This document shows positions 56,187-64,000 of a stretch of 64,000 bases of DNA, one piece after another. The position numbers and the translations under genes are program-made. Under the pieces are notes generated by a model. That model ran no database searches, had not been told where the DNA came from, and saw nothing but the letters and a program-made list of their open reading frames with translations. This stretch comes from Competibacter_A sp037045535 (GTDB lineage Bacteria > Pseudomonadota > Gammaproteobacteria > Competibacterales > Competibacteraceae), in contig JBAOHI010000002.1 in the NCBI GenBank assembly GCA_037045535.1, forward strand, positions 1-64,000, in the 5' to 3' direction. The first letter of the stretch is position 1; every line of letters begins with the position of its first letter.

Positions 56187-56894
56187 ATGACAAAAAATAT
56201 TCCGTTGGAAGAGCGCATTATCTTCGCGTTAGACGTGGATTCAGCCACGGAGGCCGCACGCTGGCTGGATCGGCTGGGCGATCACATCAAATTCTACAAA
56301 GTTGGGTTGCAACTGTTTTTAGCCGGTGGGTTCCCCGTCATCGACATGATTATCAAGCGTGGCAACAAAGTCATGGTCGATCTGAAATTCTTCGACATCC
56401 CCGAAACGGTCGGCCTAGCGGTGCGAGCACTGAAAGACAAAGGGGCGACTTTCATCACTGTGCATGGTAACGATCCAATCTTGCGGGCCGCCGTTCAGGA
56501 ACGTGATGACGCCAAGATCTTGGCTGTCACTGTCCTGACCAGCTTCGATGAATCCGATATGCGAGAGATGGGGCTTACTGGCACTATCGAGCAGTTGGTT
56601 TACCACCGCGCGAAAAAAGCGCTGGATCTGGGTTGCGATGGGGTGGTTTCTTCCGGGCTGGAAGTTTCACGACTGCGAAATGGACTGGGCGATAAACTTT
56701 TGATCGTCACCCCCGGTATTCGTCCAGGGACCAACGATGCCATCAAGGCCGATGATCAGAAACGCATCGCTACTGCGAATCAGGCGATTACCAATGGCGC
56801 GGACTATGTCGTGGTGGGTCGTCCGATCCGTGACGCACCCGATCCTGTCGCTGTCGTCAAGGCAATGCAGGGAGAAATCGCCGCGGCCCTTTGA
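56187..56894 (+). CDS. pyrF: Orotidine 5'-phosphate decarboxylase
   Basis: 235 residues. Last step of UMP synthesis. IIFALDVDSATEAARWLDRL, the catalytic DLKFFDIPETVG (Asp-Lys-Asp array), TVHGNDPILRAA and VTPGIRPGTNDAIKADDQKR. Length and all motifs are normal. Start 56187 is followed by a standard N terminus; GAGAACCGCC lies just upstream. Separate from the other pyr genes 40 kb away. Confidence 0.95.
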   Translation: MTKNIPLEERIIFALDVDSATEAARWLDRLGDHIKFYKVGLQLFLAGGFPVIDMIIKRGNKVMVDLKFFDIPETVGLAVRALKDKGATFITVHGNDPILRAAVQERDDAKILAVTVLTSFDESDMREMGLTGTIEQLVYHRAKKALDLGCDGVVSSGLEVSRLRNGLGDKLLIVTPGIRPGTNDAIKADDQKRIATANQAITNGADYVVVGRPIRDAPDPVAVVKAMQGEIAAAL

Positions 56895-57123
56895 CCCGCT
56901 ATACCTTAGGGAGGGAAAGCGTCACACCCAGCCCGCGCTTCCCCCGAACAGACCTTCGGTCGTCGGGGGCGTTATCGCTGGTTGAGTAAGGACTACGAAC
57001 AAAATCCCACCCGCGGCCCCACTATGCCGTGACTAACCGCCATCCATCGCGCCCTCCGGCGGGATTGCACCTGCTCCGTCTGGCGATCCTTCTTTAAAAC
57101 TCGCTCATCGTGAAGACAGTCCC

Positions 57124-58155
57124 TCACTCGGTCGGAAAAGGATTTCGCTCCGCAAACCCAGATTGGTGCCAGTAAGGATAAATCTTCGGTACAGCGCTGG
57201 CCTGATCCAGCTTTGCGACCTGTTCCGCTGTGAGGTTCCATCCGACCGCACCCAGATTCTCGCGGAGCTGGTGCTCATCGCGAGCGCCGATGATTACGGT
57301 TGCGACAGACGGACGTTGCAGGAGCCAGTTGAGGGCGATCTGTGGGACGGTTTTGCCGGTCTCGGCGGCAATCTCGTCCAAAGCGTCCACGACTCGGAAC
57401 AGCAACTCATCGGCGACTTGTGGACCAAGGCTAACGGCGACCGAACTCTGGAGACGACCGGATGGAAGCGGTTGGCCACGCCGGATGCGGCCTGTCAGCC
57501 GGCCCCACCCCAGCGGGCTCCAGATGACGCCGCTGACGCCCTGATCGAGAGCGAGCGGCATCAATTCCCACTCGTACTCCCGGCCCACGAGGGAATAATA
57601 GGCTTGATGCGCCACGTAGCGCGCCCACCCGTATCGCGCCGACACCGCCAGCGACTTCATCAAGTGCCAGCCCGAAAAATTCGAGCAGCCCACGTAGCGA
57701 ATCTTGCCGGCGGTCACCAAATCGTCGAGGGTGCGGAGGGTCTCTTCGACCGGTGTGGCAGCATCGAAGCCGTGCAGTTGAAACAAGTCGATATAGTCCG
57801 TACCGAGGTGGCGTAACGCCCGGTCGATCGCTCGAACGAGGGCGTAGCGCGAGGAGCCGATATCATTGGCGTCGGGACCATGGCGGAAGGTGGCCTTGGT
57901 GGAAATCAGGATCTGGTCGCGACGGTTTTTGATAGCCGCGCCGAGAATCTCCTCGGCCTGGCCGCCGGAGTAGATATCCGCCGAGTCGAACAGATTTAAC
58001 CCAGCGTCGAGGCAGAGATCGACGAGTCGCTTGGCTTCGGCGACATCGGTGTGGCCCCACGCCGAAAATAGTTCACCGCGCCCGCCGAACGTGCCAGTGC
58101 CGAAGGACAAGACGGGTACTTTAAAGCCGGATGCCCCCAACAATCGATATTCCAC
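57124..58155 (-). CDS. Aldo/keto reductase
   Basis: 343 residues. TIM-barrel NADPH oxidoreductase. Catalytic tetrad visible as NLFDSADIYSGG (Asp, Tyr), ILISTKAT (Lys) and DLFQLHGFD (His). NADP-binding end is VIIGARDEHQLRENLGAVGW. Substrate unknown. GTG start at 58155. It stands alone, divergent from the CHAP gene. Confidence 0.9.
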   Translation of the reverse strand: MEYRLLGASGFKVPVLSFGTGTFGGRGELFSAWGHTDVAEAKRLVDLCLDAGLNLFDSADIYSGGQAEEILGAAIKNRRDQILISTKATFRHGPDANDIGSSRYALVRAIDRALRHLGTDYIDLFQLHGFDAATPVEETLRTLDDLVTAGKIRYVGCSNFSGWHLMKSLAVSARYGWARYVAHQAYYSLVGREYEWELMPLALDQGVSGVIWSPLGWGRLTGRIRRGQPLPSGRLQSSVAVSLGPQVADELLFRVVDALDEIAAETGKTVPQIALNWLLQRPSVATVIIGARDEHQLRENLGAVGWNLTAEQVAKLDQASAVPKIYPYWHQSGFAERNPFPTE

Positions 58156-58469
58156 GCAAGTATCTCCAAAACCAGGGTTGGATCGGTTCGGCCGGGAACC
58201 CCCAAGGGGTTGGCCGACCGGTTGGATACGGGATGCAGGTTAGAGGCAAACATCCGCTGAGCGTTCCACTGGACAATGGGGGTCAGCGGAAATCCGTCTC
58301 GCAGACCGAGAAACCGGCAAATCGGTATGTCACCAAGATCCTAACCGATCACCTTTTTCTTTCGCGGGTGGACAGCTATTCTACGAGAACAGTTTTTTGG
58401 ATTCTGGGCGTGCGGTTCCGCTCGCCTTCGCGCTAATTTCGGTCGAGCGGTTATGCGAGGAGATAAAAG
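58156..58469. other. Intergenic region before the CHAP gene
   Basis: About 314 bases between divergent genes. Promoters for both are expected. No convincing hexamer pair, RNA gene or repeat is seen. It marks the left edge of the accessory region. Confidence 0.35.
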
Positions 58470-59372
58470 ATGAGGTTGCTCGAATTGATTGGCGCCCAGC
58501 GCCGGACCGGTCTTTGGGGCGCAGTGCTAACCCTGTTGCTCGGCGCGACCCTCGCGGTCGGACCGACCGTCGCTAGCGCGGACGCCACCTCCGACACCGC
58601 GACTGCACTAAATCTTTCGACCGCCTCGGGCGTCGACTTGCCGTACACCGACGGGTTTGGACTTTTGCCCAAACCGCCCGCTTTCACCAAAGAAGAGAGC
58701 GATCAGCTCTTCGCCGAAGGTAAGCGAGCTTGCGACGGTCCTTGCGCTACACCCTTCGGTACCGTACTGGGCATCGCCGACGGCGCCGAGGGTCGCTCCA
58801 ACTGCACTTCGACCTGTATTCGACCGGAATATTCCTTTCTCGACCGCACATCGGGCGCCGTCTCGGTACACGCGGACGATCCCAAGCAGGACCACCTCCA
58901 GTACATCGGCGTGGCGTATCAATGCGTGGAATACGCCCGCAAATGGTGGATGAAAAACCGGGGCATCACTTTCGGCAGCATCGACAGCGCCCACGAAATT
59001 TTGTACTTGACCGAAGGAAAAAATATCGAGACCCAGCAGCCCTTTCCTTTAGCCCGCTCCATCAACGGCACTGCCCAGCGACCACCCCGGCGTGGCGATC
59101 TGGTGGTCTACTATCCCGACCGAGCTGATCCTGAATGGCGCCACGGGCACGTCGCGGTGGTCGCGGCGGTGGATATGGAAAAGGGTAGCGTGGCGCTGGC
59201 GGAAGAGAACTACGACAACCGGCCCTGGCAAAACCCGCAAGCGTTCGCGCGCCAGATTCGGCTGTTTGAGGTAGGGGGACGGTATACACTGCTGGACGTA
59301 CCACCGACCACTTACCAAAATGCGGAGGGTGGTCGCATCGCCGGCTGGCTGTATCCACTAGCGGACCGGTGA
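58470..59372 (+). CDS. Exported CHAP-domain amidase
   Basis: 300 residues. A signal peptide (RTGLWGAVLTLLLGATLAVG, cut near ASA) means export. From about residue 110 it is a CHAP/NlpC-like domain close to the amidase half of glutathionylspermidine synthase: YIGVAYQCVEYARKWWMKNR with the nucleophile Cys near residue 152, and WRHGHVAVVAAVDM with the catalytic His. Four or more Cys in the first half suggest disulfides. It could cut peptidoglycan peptides or another amide. Start has GAGGAGATAAAAG. Faces the LysM gene end-to-end. Confidence 0.83.
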   Translation: MRLLELIGAQRRTGLWGAVLTLLLGATLAVGPTVASADATSDTATALNLSTASGVDLPYTDGFGLLPKPPAFTKEESDQLFAEGKRACDGPCATPFGTVLGIADGAEGRSNCTSTCIRPEYSFLDRTSGAVSVHADDPKQDHLQYIGVAYQCVEYARKWWMKNRGITFGSIDSAHEILYLTEGKNIETQQPFPLARSINGTAQRPPRRGDLVVYYPDRADPEWRHGHVAVVAAVDMEKGSVALAEENYDNRPWQNPQAFARQIRLFEVGGRYTLLDVPPTTYQNAEGGRIAGWLYPLADR

Positions 59373-59420
59373 TCTCGCAACTGAAACCATCCAGAAGACG
59401 ACTTTAAGGTGACTATAACG

Positions 59421-59457
59421 AAAAAGCTCAGCGGACCGGGCCGGAGGCCCGGTCCGC
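59421..59457 (-). terminator. Intrinsic terminator of the LysM gene
   Basis: Read on the minus strand: a 12-bp perfect GC-rich stem (GCGGACCGGGCC with loop TCC), then TGAGC and TTTTT. It lies about 110 bases after the LysM gene stop. Its orientation fits that gene rather than the CHAP gene, but the stem could stop both. Confidence 0.75.
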
Positions 59458-59567
59458 TGCAGCGCCTGGTTCGGCCGGTCGCCGTTACCCGCGTTCGTGG
59501 CCCCGGCCATCGCCCGACCGCCGGCCGCAAGCGCGGTGACGACGCGGTCTAGGTCTAGCCGCCGATC

Positions 59568-60698
59568 TCAGTCCGGGATGATGAGCTTCTGCCCGACGAG
59601 GATCAGGTTCGGGTTCGAACCGATGACGGCGATGTTGGCGTCGTAGATCTTCTTCCAGCGCCCGGCGTTGCCGTAGAACTGCAGCGCGATGCCACTTAAG
59701 GTGTCGCCGGGCTTGACTGTGTACGGCCGCCCTTTCGGCGGCGGCGCCGGCTCGGGCCGCGGCCGTGGCGAACGGAACTTGAAGCGCTGCCGTGCGCCGG
59801 GAAGGTCGGGCAACCGCCGCCCGGGACGCGCCCCAGGCGGGTTCGGCGGGGCGGCGCCCTGGACCAAATTGTTGCGGATCGGTGGTTTACCACCGCTGGG
59901 ACCGTCGGGCGCGGTGCCCCTGACGTCATCGACCGGACCGGCGGCGAGATCAATGGTGAAGGGGATGTTCGCCGACCACGGCAGCGACTTGGTGCAGCCA
60001 CCGACCTCGATCGCGTACATGAAGGCGGTGAAGACAAACGGCCTGTTCAGCGGCCCGTTCACGGCGTTGCCACCGGTGGTCGGCGCCAGCAGCAGGTCCT
60101 TCTCGTAGGTGACGATGCACTTGCTGTAGAGGCGCAGTGGGTTGGCGTCGTCCTCGACATAGAACTTCGCCAGCTGCTTGCGGTAGTTGTCATAGAACGG
60201 GAACATCGACCTGTCGTTGTCGAAGTCGTAGGCATCCTTAATGTTGTACTCGCCGACCACGGTGTTGAACGCCTCGTCCTCGTAGAAGGCGTTGACCAGT
60301 CCGATCGAGTGGATGCCGCTGATGATCTGCTGCAGATCGCCGGAGAAATAGGGCTTCACGAGCGGCGCGTCACCCGCTCCGGCGGGGCCGGGCGATGGCA
60401 TCCGGAAATCCTCGACCGCCCTCGCGGCCACTTCGCGAAGCTCCGTCCCGCTCAACTTTCGGCGCCGCTCGAGCTGCCGCGCCAGGATGCGCGCCGTCAT
60501 GAAGGCAACGATCTGCCGGTGCGTGCTGTGCCGGGTCACCGCCGCGACAATCCGCGACAGCACTTCGAGCGTCATGCGCTCACTGAGATAGCAGCCGAAG
60601 ATGTCGGCCGCGAGTTGTGCGTTGGGACCACCGAAATACGGTATCACGGCCTGTCCGGCGCGGGCATGCGTCATGCAAGCAATCTGTAGAAGTCCCAT
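59568..60698 (-). CDS. LysM-domain protein of unknown function
   Basis: 376 residues. The last 50 are a LysM domain (YTVKPGDTLSGIALQFYGN, then LVGQKLIIPD). Before it is a Pro/Arg-rich linker (about 265-325). The first 260 are not recognised; they include VIPYFGGPNAQLAADIFGCY, MTARILARQLERRRKLSGTE and MFPFYDNYRKQLAKFYVEDD. No signal peptide is evident. The frame is open upstream to a stop at about 60735, where IS200 sequence begins, so the N terminus may have been cut off. GC3-rich codon use differs from neighbours. It may work with the CHAP amidase facing it. Confidence 0.75.
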   Translation of the reverse strand: MGLLQIACMTHARAGQAVIPYFGGPNAQLAADIFGCYLSERMTLEVLSRIVAAVTRHSTHRQIVAFMTARILARQLERRRKLSGTELREVAARAVEDFRMPSPGPAGAGDAPLVKPYFSGDLQQIISGIHSIGLVNAFYEDEAFNTVVGEYNIKDAYDFDNDRSMFPFYDNYRKQLAKFYVEDDANPLRLYSKCIVTYEKDLLLAPTTGGNAVNGPLNRPFVFTAFMYAIEVGGCTKSLPWSANIPFTIDLAAGPVDDVRGTAPDGPSGGKPPIRNNLVQGAAPPNPPGARPGRRLPDLPGARQRFKFRSPRPRPEPAPPPKGRPYTVKPGDTLSGIALQFYGNAGRWKKIYDANIAVIGSNPNLILVGQKLIIPD

Positions 60699-60748
60699 CG
60701 AAACTGTCCGGTAGTTTACTGGTAGGAAACTTGATTAAATTAGGTAAA

Positions 60749-60767
60749 CCCCCAGCTTAGCCGGGGG
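60749..60767 (+). repeat. IS200-type left-end hairpin
   Basis: CCCCC and GGGGG flank AGCTTAGCC, just before a truncated IS200 transposase. Such foot hairpins are recognised by the single-strand transposase TnpA. Confidence 0.55.
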
Positions 60768-60842
60768 ACTTCCCAGGGTTTGACCGTTCCGGCGGTCAGT
60801 TGGATTCTCCACGGCCCCTTCAACAACCGAGGTGAATCCACC

Positions 60843-60942
60843 ATGGCAGAGTATCGAAGTCTGAGTCATACCCGATGGGATTGCAAATATCATGTTGTTT
60901 TTATTCCCGAACGACGCAAGAAAGTGATCTATGATCAAATTA
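60843..60942 (+). pseudogene. tnpA: Truncated IS200/IS605-family transposase TnpA
   Basis: The first 33 codons only: MAEYRSLSHTRWDCKYHVVF followed by IPERRKKVIYDQIR, a clear IS200 TnpA N terminus (WDCKYHVVF). The frame then enters IS5-family sequence near 60943. The catalytic HUH motif and Tyr are lost. A dead remnant cut by a later insertion. Confidence 0.85.
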
Positions 60943-61629
60943 GGGCGTATCCTCAATTAAGCCAGACGATTGTAGCAGCCAGATAGATGGCGGCAAGGAA
61001 GTTCCGGGCAGTTTTGTCGTAGCGAGTAGCTATGGCACGGTATTGTTTTAGCCGACAAAAGAAGTTCTCGATCAGGTGGCGAGCCTTATAAAGTTCCTTG
61101 TCATACTCGCGTTGTTCCTTGCGGTTTTTCTTTGGCGGAATAACGATTTCTTTTTCTGCTGCGCGCAACGGTTTGAGAACACGATCTTCAGCATCGTAGC
61201 TCCTGTCTGCCAAGATCGTTTGGCTTCAAGTGCTGGCAAAAGCACGTCCGATCCATCCAGATCGCACGCCTGTCCGGGCATCAGGCAGAAGCTTGTCGGA
61301 TTACCCAAAGCATCGACAGTCGCGTTGATTTTCGTGCTTAATCCGCCTTTGCTACGTCCAATAGCCTGGTCTTCGCCTTCTTTTTTTGGGCCCCCGCGCT
61401 GTGCTGGTATGCACGAACGATGGCGCTATCGATCAGGGCGTATTCGTGGTCGGCATCCGTTGCCAGATGGTTGAAAACGTTTTCCCAAATACCTTTTTCT
61501 GCCCAACCGGCTAAACCTGCATGAACGGCCTTCTATAGTCACGGGCAATAATTTCCATAAGACTTGATGATGTCAGCGAGCGAGGTGTTGGGCGGTGCGA
61601 ACTGACGGCGCTTTTTGAGGTTAGCGAAA
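60943..61629 (-). mobile_element. Remnant of an IS5-family (IS427-like) element
   Basis: One end, starting GGGCGTATCCTCAATTAAGCC at about 60943, is intact and interrupts the IS200 gene. The other end is lost where the IS3-family element begins (about 61630). No target duplication can be matched. Confidence 0.7.
60953..61600 (-). pseudogene. Decayed IS5-family transposase
   Basis: Conserved pieces on the minus strand: WAEKGIWENVFNHLATDADH and EYALIDSAIVRAYQHSAGAQ, then IGRSKGGLSTKINATVDALG, then YDAEDRVLKPLRAAEKEIVI to FFCRLKQYRAIATRYDKTAR. The first join needs a -1 shift at an A7G run, a known slippery site in the IS427 group. The second join (GCCAAACGATC) is one base short and is a true frameshift. 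The N terminus is absent or scrambled beyond about 61510. Confidence 0.75.
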
Positions 61630-61669
61630 TTGAATCGCCCCGGCTTTCATGGAGGCCGGTTAGTGTGAG

Positions 61670-62569
61670 TCAGGCTGGGATGGCCTGCCCGGGAAGTTGT
61701 CGATAGTAGTTTGCCTCAGCTTCGGCAGGTGGAATATAGCCGATGGGTTCAAGCAAGCGGTGATGATTGAACCAGGCCACCCATTCCAGGGTGGCCAGTT
61801 CGACCGATTCCCGGCTTTTCCACGGTGCACAACGGTGGATCAACTCGGTTTTGTATAAGCCGTTGATCGTCTCGGCCAGTGCATTGTCGTAGCTATCGCC
61901 CCGGCTGCCGACCGAGGGCTGAATGCCCGCCTCGACCAGGCGCTCACTGTAGCGGATAGAGACATACTGCGAGCCTCGGTCGCTATGGTGAATCAAACCC
62001 TCACTGCGGTCCGGCTGTCGTGCGTACAGCGCCTGCTCCAGTGCATCGAGCACAAAATCGGTACGCATCGAACGACTTACCCGCCAGCCGACGATGCGCC
62101 GGGCAAATACGTCGATGACGAAGGCAACATAGACAAAACCTTGCCAGGTGGAGACATAGGTGAAGTCCGACACCCAGAGCTGGTTGGGCCGCTGCGCCTT
62201 GAACTGGCGATTGACCCGGTCCAGCGGACAGGGGGTACCCCGATCACTCATCGTCGTTCGTACCCCCTTGCCGCGCATTACGCCGCGCAAGCCCTGACCA
62301 CGCATGAGCCGCTCGACCGTGCAGCGGGCCACGGCAACGCCTTCCCGCTGTAGTTACCGCCAGACCTTATCCGCACCATAGACTTGCAGGTTGGCGTGCC
62401 AAACCCGTTGAATATGGCCCACCACTATCTCGTCCTGCTGTGCCCGGGCACAGCGCAGATCCGGGTTGCACCGCTGAGCGGCATAGCGCCAATAACCCGA
62501 AGGGGCGACCTGCAACACCTTGCAGATCAGCTCGACCCCATAGGCTTCGCGGTACTGGTCGATGAACAT
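61670..62569 (-). pseudogene. IS3-family transposase OrfB with a premature stop
   Basis: Integrase-core (DDE) transposase. WVSDFTYVSTWQGFVYVAFV (first Asp), LIHHSDRGSQYVSIRYSERL (second Asp) and SYDNALAETINGLYKTELIH (Glu) are intact. After ADKVWR the reading frame meets TAA (62354-62356) where relatives have Gln (CAA), then resumes in the same frame with LQREGVAVARCTVERLMR. So a single C-to-T change has broken it. Start ATG 62569, just after the orfA stop. Confidence 0.85.
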
Positions 62570-62571
62570 CC

Positions 62572-62895
62572 TTACAGCTTGAAGCGGCGGTCGAGCTCCG
62601 CCTGGGCAGAAAACGCGCTGGCCAGCCGCAGAATCTCATTGGCCTTGCGTAACTCACGCACTTCCCGCTCCAGGGCCTTGATGCGCTCCTGCTCTACGGT
62701 GCTCGGCCCCTCACGCTGACCGATGTCACGCTCATGCTGACGCACCCAGCGGCGCAGCGTCTCAGTTGAGCAACCGATCTTCGACGCAATCGAAACTATC
62801 GCAGCCCATTGCGATTCATACTGATCCTTCGCCTCGAAAACCAGGCGAACCGCACGTTCGATCACCTCGGGGGAAAACTTTTCTGTCTTCTTCAT
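62572..62895 (-). CDS. IS3-family OrfA
   Basis: 107 residues. Helix-turn-helix (AIVSIASKIGCSTETLRRWV) followed by a leucine-zipper-like helix (IKALEREVRELRKANEILRL). It binds the inverted repeats. Intact. OrfB normally is made by frameshifting from it. Confidence 0.9.
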   Translation of the reverse strand: MKKTEKFSPEVIERAVRLVFEAKDQYESQWAAIVSIASKIGCSTETLRRWVRQHERDIGQREGPSTVEQERIKALEREVRELRKANEILRLASAFSAQAELDRRFKL

Positions 62896-63040
62896 GGCTC
62901 CATTCTCTCAAGGGTTGGAGCCTCCTCAAAACCCGGGGCGATTCAAGGCTCTATATGGTCCCCTATCGCTGGAGGGACCGCATAAAGCCGGTATCCGGTC
63001 CCCATGTGGGCCCCGGTTTTAGCCAGTCAAATAGCGGCGG

Positions 63041-63067
63041 GGACCACATGGACCACATGGACCACAT
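63041..63067 (+). repeat. Three tandem 9-bp repeats GGACCACAT
   Basis: Perfect triplet at 63041-63067, about 65 bases before the zinc-ribbon gene, with the inverse half CCATGTGG nearby at about 63003. A TATATATA tract follows. It may be an operator for the downstream gene. Confidence 0.7.
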
Positions 63068-63132
63068 CCCTATATATACCCCCAGAGAATTTTCATGTTT
63101 GCATTCGATTTCGGACAAAGGGAGCGCAAGCC

Positions 63133-63555
63133 ATGAAGCTTTGCGCATCCTGCCACGCCCCGTTCCACCCCGACGAAGATTGGAAAACGCTCTGCCTCGC
63201 GTGCTTCAAGCGAAGCAAGGCCACGCCGATACAACGGGCTTGTGCGGACTGTGGCGAGACGTTCACCGCCAAGGCGACTTGGCAAACGCTGTGTCGAGAC
63301 TGCTATCTCGACAGGAAACACGATGAGCGACAGCAATTGGAAGCCGAGCGAGACGCCGCGCTTGATTTGGTGGCGATACTGCGGCGCGAACTGGACGCCA
63401 AACAGCTTGAACTCTCGATACGGCCGATAGAGCGGGCGGTCCCGCTCGAACAATGGCGCCGTCTGGTGCAGCTCTGCCACCCGGACCGGCACGGTAACAG
63501 CGAGGCGGCCAACCAGGCCACGCGCTGGTTGATGGAAGTTAGGCCGGAATGCTGA
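63133..63555 (+). CDS. Zinc-ribbon protein with a C-terminal HPD motif
   Basis: 140 residues. Two zinc ribbons, CASCHAPFHPDEDWKTLCLAC and CADCGETFTAKATWQTLCRDC (CxxC pairs), then a helix (RKHDERQQLEAERDAALDLV) and a C-terminal WRRLVQLCHPDRHGNSEAAN. The last part resembles the HPD region of a J-domain but the rest of that domain is missing. Similar small proteins occur in phages and integrated elements. Start ATG at 63133 has GGAGCG. No clear partner; next to tRNA-Asn. Confidence 0.65.
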   Translation: MKLCASCHAPFHPDEDWKTLCLACFKRSKATPIQRACADCGETFTAKATWQTLCRDCYLDRKHDERQQLEAERDAALDLVAILRRELDAKQLELSIRPIERAVPLEQWRRLVQLCHPDRHGNSEAANQATRWLMEVRPEC

Positions 63556-63702
63556 AAACTGCGGACCCGCTGACGGTGAAATCCGGGAAATCGAACTATT
63601 GAAGCGATGCCCGTTACTGTCCCGAAAAGGCCGCTCGACTATTGCGGACAGTCGCGGTTGCTTGCTAGCGAGTGGACAACCAGTGGACAATCACCAAAGA
63701 GA

Positions 63703-63738
63703 AAGGGGCTAGACTTTCGTCTAACCCCTTGTTTATTT

Positions 63739-63739
<1 letters not shown>
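63703..63739. terminator. Hairpin next to tRNA-Asn, probable bidirectional terminator
   Basis: AAGGGGCTAGAC (63703-63714), loop TTTC, GTCTAACCCCTT (63719-63730), one mismatch. On the plus strand GTTTATTTT follows; on the minus strand TTCTCTTTGG follows, which would end the tRNA-Asn transcript. Confidence 0.65.
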
Positions 63740-63814
<75 letters not shown>

Positions 63815-63864
63815 ATGTGAAAGGTGAAATCATATTTATCCTCGGTTGCTCTGTCAATCTCGAA

Positions 63865-64000
63865 TCAGCGTCCGATCACCCGATTGATGCGTTCCAGCGC
63901 TTTGGTCAGGTTGTCCATGCTGGTTGCGAACGAAATTCGCCCGCAACCCTCGGCACCGAAGGCAGAACCCGGCACCAGCGCCACGCCGACTTCGTTGAGC
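63865..64000 (-). CDS. PLP-dependent class I aminotransferase, C-terminal fragment
   Basis: Only the last 45 codons lie in the window, read on the minus strand. Sequence NEVGVALVPGSAFGAEGCGR and ISFATSMDNLTKALERINRV is the C-terminal end of an aspartate-aminotransferase-type enzyme. The PGSAFG and RISFA motifs are typical; the Arg of RISFA binds substrate carboxylate. The rest is off the right edge. Confidence 0.85.
   Translation of the reverse strand, partial: LNEVGVALVPGSAFGAEGCGRISFATSMDNLTKALERINRVIGR

Larger units (their letters stand above)
61630..62946 (-). mobile_element. IS3-family insertion sequence
   Basis: Inverted repeats: TTGAATCGCCCCGG..TTT..GGAGGC at 61630 and its match in reverse complement ending at 62946. 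Two overlapping-style genes (orfA and orfB) lie inside on the minus strand. No 3-4 bp target duplication is found, consistent with a deletion or rearrangement next to the truncated IS5 remnant. Confidence 0.85.

Noticed and set aside
63672..63690. Doubled AGTGGACAA as an att repeat at tRNA-Asn
   Set aside because: It does not match the tRNA 3' end, so it cannot be the usual integration crossover.

Overview
The window is a gammaproteobacterial chromosome segment, visibly GC-rich. The main evidence is gene order: yqgE-ruvX-pyrR-pyrB-pyrC' followed by pilT-yggS-proC-yggT-yggU-metX-metW is the conserved order seen in Pseudomonas-like Gammaproteobacteria. The pyrB partner is an inactive dihydroorotase-like protein, and there are type II secretion and type IV pilus genes (gspG-N, pilT, fimV). 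A phasin-like protein hints at polyhydroxyalkanoate storage. I cannot assign a genus from the sequence; a Competibacteraceae-like organism is only a guess.

Layout. 1-2.3 kb: an rRNA operon on the minus strand (16S, tRNA-Ile, tRNA-Ala; the 23S lies off the left edge) with a clear promoter. 2.3-7.1 kb: a branched-chain amino-acid ABC transporter operon (livK-livH-livM-livG) whose livG is split by a 900-bp IS982-like element with a 5-bp target duplication; no livF follows. 7.4-9.6 kb: ttcA, a DUF465 protein, a phasin/helix-hairpin-helix protein. 9.6-12.5 kb: a 955-residue HEAT/DUF349 coiled-coil protein. 12.5-24.4 kb: housekeeping genes (exporter, yqgE, ruvX, pyrimidine genes, pilT, yggS, proC, metX, metW). 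24.4-30.1 kb: gspG-H-I-J-K-L-M-N. 30.2-34 kb: a membrane-bound lytic transglycosylase and fimV. 34-35 kb: about 1 kb without a recognisable gene. 35-37 kb: a PTPS-III-like pterin enzyme, a small unknown protein and thyA. 37.1-43.1 kb: a signalling cluster made of a symporter-histidine kinase, a small membrane protein, a pseudokinase fused to a DnaQ-type exonuclease, a lone receiver and a small conserved protein. 43.4-46.6 kb: dusA, a CBS-pair protein, a histone-deacetylase-like enzyme and a HIT protein. 46.6-53.9 kb: an envelope glycolipid cluster (two ArnT-like GT39 enzymes, a PAP2-GT2 fusion, a flippase-like protein, a second PAP2 phosphatase, a DUF3108 protein). 54-58 kb: nadC, a DUF123 protein, pyrF and an aldo/keto reductase. 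58.4-63.8 kb: an accessory region with a CHAP amidase, a LysM protein, decayed IS200/IS5/IS3 elements and a zinc-ribbon protein, ending at tRNA-Asn. The right edge holds the end of a PLP aminotransferase.

Three otherwise well-conserved genes (gspN, thyA, dusA) each carry a single extra G/C base that shifts the frame. Because ThyA is normally needed, this pattern looks more like consensus-sequence error than three independent pseudogenes.

The least ordinary parts are the signalling cluster with its kinase-exonuclease fusion, the glycolipid cluster with its phosphatase-glycosyltransferase fusion, and the CHAP/LysM pair beside the IS remnants. None of these can be proven to be a new system from sequence alone.
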